Source: a virus
Length of the DNA: 22,096 bases
Direction: 5' to 3' (one strand)
IMG/VR virus record: IMGVR_UViG_3300048930_000079
Location: 1 to 22,096 of that record
Made by a program: the position numbers and the translations under genes. Shown here in pieces: positions 20,276-22,096 of this stretch. A model generated the notes under the pieces. The model was not told where the DNA came from, did no database searches, and was given only the letters and a program-made list of their open reading frames with translations. Numbering within the stretch: the stretch's first letter is position 1; each line of letters starts with the position of its first letter.

Positions 20276-21622
20276 TTAGACGATCCTGCCCAAGACGATG
20301 TACTTGCTGGTGTTGTCTGGCTGTGTCACCCACGGCGAATCGGTTGTTGCATCCTTCGTGGTCGTTCCGGCGTAGGCGGTGATTTGCCGAGACTGTCCCG
20401 CCCCTGCTCCGTCGTAGATTTTCACCACGGCGTCTTTGTAAAAATCATCTTCCGCCGATGCCCCGCTGCGTAAGCGAATCGTCGATGCTCCTCCCGCCTG
20501 AGCCGTACCAATGTCATCGACGAATTGAGCGACGACGGAATCTCGGATGGCGTCGATAGTCGCAGTTGCCAATCCGGTTGCCGTTAGTCCAGCCCCCGCT
20601 ACTCCGATATCATCGGTTTGCGATTCGATATCAACCAGGTTTGCGGCGATGGACGCGCCGCTGCCAAGGTCGGATGGCGAGCCGAGTGTGGTGGTGACAT
20701 AGCCATATAAAGTAGACAAGTCAGAAGCCGTTGCCAATCCTGATTGGATGGCACTGATCGCACTTCCAGCCAGCGACGAACTATCAATCGCACTCGCCGC
20801 AAATGACGATGAGGTAATTGCACCCGATGCCACCGTATACGCATTCGCGTCAACTCGTCCGCCCATTTGCTGGATCGTCGAGCCGCCTACGTGCGTCGTA
20901 TTAACCTCTGGCCGTCCGCCGCTGAACGTGCCGTTCGTGCCGCCGAATTGGGTGATGTTCGTGTCGGCCTGGCCTGACGTTCCGACGGCCAATGTTCGCC
21001 CGACAACCGCTGCCTGCAACGGTGCAAGGTCCATCAGGCAGAAGTTATCGCCAGCCGCCGCTGTGAATGTCGCGCCGGCCGCTAACGTGACGGTCTTCGT
21101 GCTCCCGGTGTAGTCGCTAATCAGGACTTTGGCGAACTGCACGGCGCTGGCGGCGTCGTGAATGATCGCGTACATACCATTGAGCGCGTCGTCTTCGGCA
21201 GGCCCAGTGGTGAGTGTGAATGATGTTTGGATCGCCAGCGACGCAATCGTAGTATTTAAGATCGCTGACGGATAGCCAATTGTGAACGTTGCAGCGGTGA
21301 AGCTGACTGTTTGCGTGTTGATCGTGACGCTATCAATCACCACGCGATAATGCGAACCGGCGGTGAAGAATCCAGTTGTCGTATTGTCGGCGAGGCTAAT
21401 GCTCAGGCCGTGAATGCCGGTCACGCTGTCGAAGTCGATGCCATCGGTATCGAGTAGTGTATAGCCGCTGGTCGATGCTCGCTCCGTGGTCCCGCCATCC
21501 TTATAGATTTTGACATCGCCGACGGCTAGCCCGGTGAGTGTGAGCGATTCGCCATCCGCGCCGAACGAATCGAATTCGATATAGATTGTAGAGCCGGGCC
21601 GAACGATGCCAAAGTCGATCAT
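20276..21622 (-). CDS. Fibre-like structural protein with duplicated module
   Basis: This 448-aa protein has an N-terminal adaptor region (MIDFGIVRPGSTIYIEFDSF, GLAVGDVKIYKDGGTTERAS, then HYRVVIDSVTINTQTVSF) that I recognise from many phage fibre or collar proteins. It has a central Ala/Ser-rich helical stretch (about 250-365, SSSFAASAIDSSSLAGSAIS) and a C-terminal domain. Two segments, 132-200 and 388-448, share AEDD, then I-x-D-x-A-x-A-x-Q, a Y-x-G-x-T-K strand and a final A-x-D, indicating an internal duplication. The start overlaps the upstream repeat gene as ATGA, and GAGG lies 8 bases before it. A role in host attachment is likely. Confidence 0.8.
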   Translation of the reverse strand: MIDFGIVRPGSTIYIEFDSFGADGESLTLTGLAVGDVKIYKDGGTTERASTSGYTLLDTDGIDFDSVTGIHGLSISLADNTTTGFFTAGSHYRVVIDSVTINTQTVSFTAATFTIGYPSAILNTTIASLAIQTSFTLTTGPAEDDALNGMYAIIHDAASAVQFAKVLISDYTGSTKTVTLAAGATFTAAAGDNFCLMDLAPLQAAVVGRTLAVGTSGQADTNITQFGGTNGTFSGGRPEVNTTHVGGSTIQQMGGRVDANAYTVASGAITSSSFAASAIDSSSLAGSAISAIQSGLATASDLSTLYGYVTTTLGSPSDLGSGASIAANLVDIESQTDDIGVAGAGLTATGLATATIDAIRDSVVAQFVDDIGTAQAGGASTIRLRSGASAEDDFYKDAVVKIYDGAGAGQSRQITAYAGTTTKDATTDSPWVTQPDNTSKYIVLGRIV

Positions 21623-22096
21623 GCGATGAGCCTCGCGCGGTTAAGGAGCTTGGATTCCAGCAGTGTGATTAGGCCGGTGGCTGGAGGTGCAGCCGCTGGA
21701 AAGGCGATGCCGTATCCGGTGCTTGGCGGCAAGGAACCGGGATCAGTCCATTTCGTTCCGAATGACGTGGTAATGCTGTAAATCGAAATGTAGGGGGAAT
21801 TGTTGTGCGCGAGTCCGACGATGCCGGAGGCGAAAGCGATGCCATATCCGGTGCCAGTCGGCAACGAACCTGGATCAGTCCATTTCGTGCCGAATGAACT
21901 TGTGATGCTGTAGATCGAAATGTAGGGAGAACCGATGTGAGCAAGGCCGACGATACCGGAGGCGAAGGCGATGCCAATTCCATAACTTGGCGGCAAGGAA
22001 CCGGGATCAGTCCATTTCGTTCCGAATGACGTGGTAATGCTGTAAATCGAAATGTAGGGGGAATTGTTGTGCGCGAGTCCGACGATACCGGAGGCG
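21619..22096 (-). CDS. Tandem-repeat tail protein, beta-propeller-like, 5' end cut by window edge
   Basis: The minus-strand frame is open from the right edge to a TGA at 21621-21619. A TTG at 21996 is an internal Leu rather than the true start, since the repeat continues upstream without a stop. About 158 residues are visible. They hold 44-residue units with YGIAFASGIVGLAH, then SPYISIYSIT, SFGTKWTDPGSLP. This resembles WD40-like propeller blades of phage tail proteins, where each unit has a hydrophobic strand pair, an AH-x-x-SPYI-x-IY strand and a closing turn. A short C-terminus (LITLLESKLLNRARLIA) follows a broken last unit. A host-adhesion role is inferred from fold type and neighbours. 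Confidence 0.8.
   Translation of the reverse strand, partial: ASGIVGLAHNNSPYISIYSITTSFGTKWTDPGSLPPSYGIGIAFASGIVGLAHIGSPYISIYSITSSFGTKWTDPGSLPTGTGYGIAFASGIVGLAHNNSPYISIYSITTSFGTKWTDPGSLPPSTGYGIAFPAAAPPATGLITLLESKLLNRARLIA
21740..22096 (-). repeat. 132-bp tandem repeats with alternating A-B-A similarity
   Basis: Equivalent points lie at 21740, 21872 and 22004, giving an exact 132-bp period. Over the 93 bases that can be compared, the first and third copies differ at one base, while the middle copy differs from either at about a dozen. The array continues past the window edge. Confidence 0.93.

Noticed and set aside
21619-21996. Complete gene starting at TTG 21996
   Set aside because: The same frame and the same 44-residue repeat continue to the window edge; the TTG encodes the Leu of GSLP in the repeat.
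1-22096. tRNA genes, insertion sequences, attachment sites, integrase
   Set aside because: No cloverleaf-like segment, transposase or recombinase catalytic pattern, or terminal inverted repeat was seen by eye; the window edges lie within phage genes.

Overview
The window looks like part of a tailed dsDNA phage or prophage. It holds an almost complete HK97-type head module and a long-tail module: terminases, portal, prohead protease, HK97-fold capsid, connectors, tail terminator, tail tube, tail chaperones with a frameshift, and tape measure. No tail-sheath gene is visible, so a siphovirus-like particle is the best reading. Nearly every gene lies on the minus strand, with stop/start overlaps (ATGA, TAATG) or gaps of a few bases, so the order of transcription runs from high to low coordinates. 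No integrase, replication, holin or endolysin gene is visible, so whether the phage is temperate cannot be settled here. The host is not certain. The G+C-rich coding, a csrA gene and several small structural families that I associate with planctomycete prophages make Planctomycetota my best guess, at low to moderate confidence.

Layout in transcription order. (1) 22096-18083: host-facing tail or fibre proteins. These are a 44-residue tandem-repeat protein cut by the window edge, a 448-aa fibre-like protein, a small fibre protein, a protein with eleven ~20-residue repeats, a BppU-like baseplate protein and an 83-aa unknown. (2) 18099-17782: HNH nuclease, then a noncoding spacer with a G9/C9 inverted repeat (candidate cos), then terminase small and large subunits. 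(3) 15443-11083: portal, a small unknown, prohead protease, a 45-aa helix-turn-helix protein, a 198-base noncoding spacer holding a hairpin and an intrinsic-terminator-like structure, then the capsid. (4) 11052-7159: putative decoration protein, glycosyltransferase, connectors, HK97 gp10-like protein and tail terminator. (5) 7154-3659: tail tube, chaperone G with its -1 frameshift extension T, tape measure and a distal-tail protein. (6) 3253-1557: two more structural proteins. They are separated from the tape-measure block by the only plus-strand gene, a membrane-anchored BamE/SmpA-like protein that looks like a moron.

(7) 1556-1: a regulatory block. A 16-bp tandem repeat and a strong sigma70-like promoter precede a small MerR/excisionase-like regulator whose ATG falls at the predicted transcription start (leaderless). 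A second strong promoter then drives a four-gene operon: 114-aa unknown, 81-aa Cys-rich protein, CsrA, and a DUF7666-like protein cut by the left edge. The csrA leader has a hairpin with GGA in its loop and two further GGA motifs, one of them in the Shine-Dalgarno. That is the arrangement expected for CsrA autoregulation. A phage-borne post-transcriptional regulator beside a leaderless DNA-binding regulator is the most system-like part of the window.
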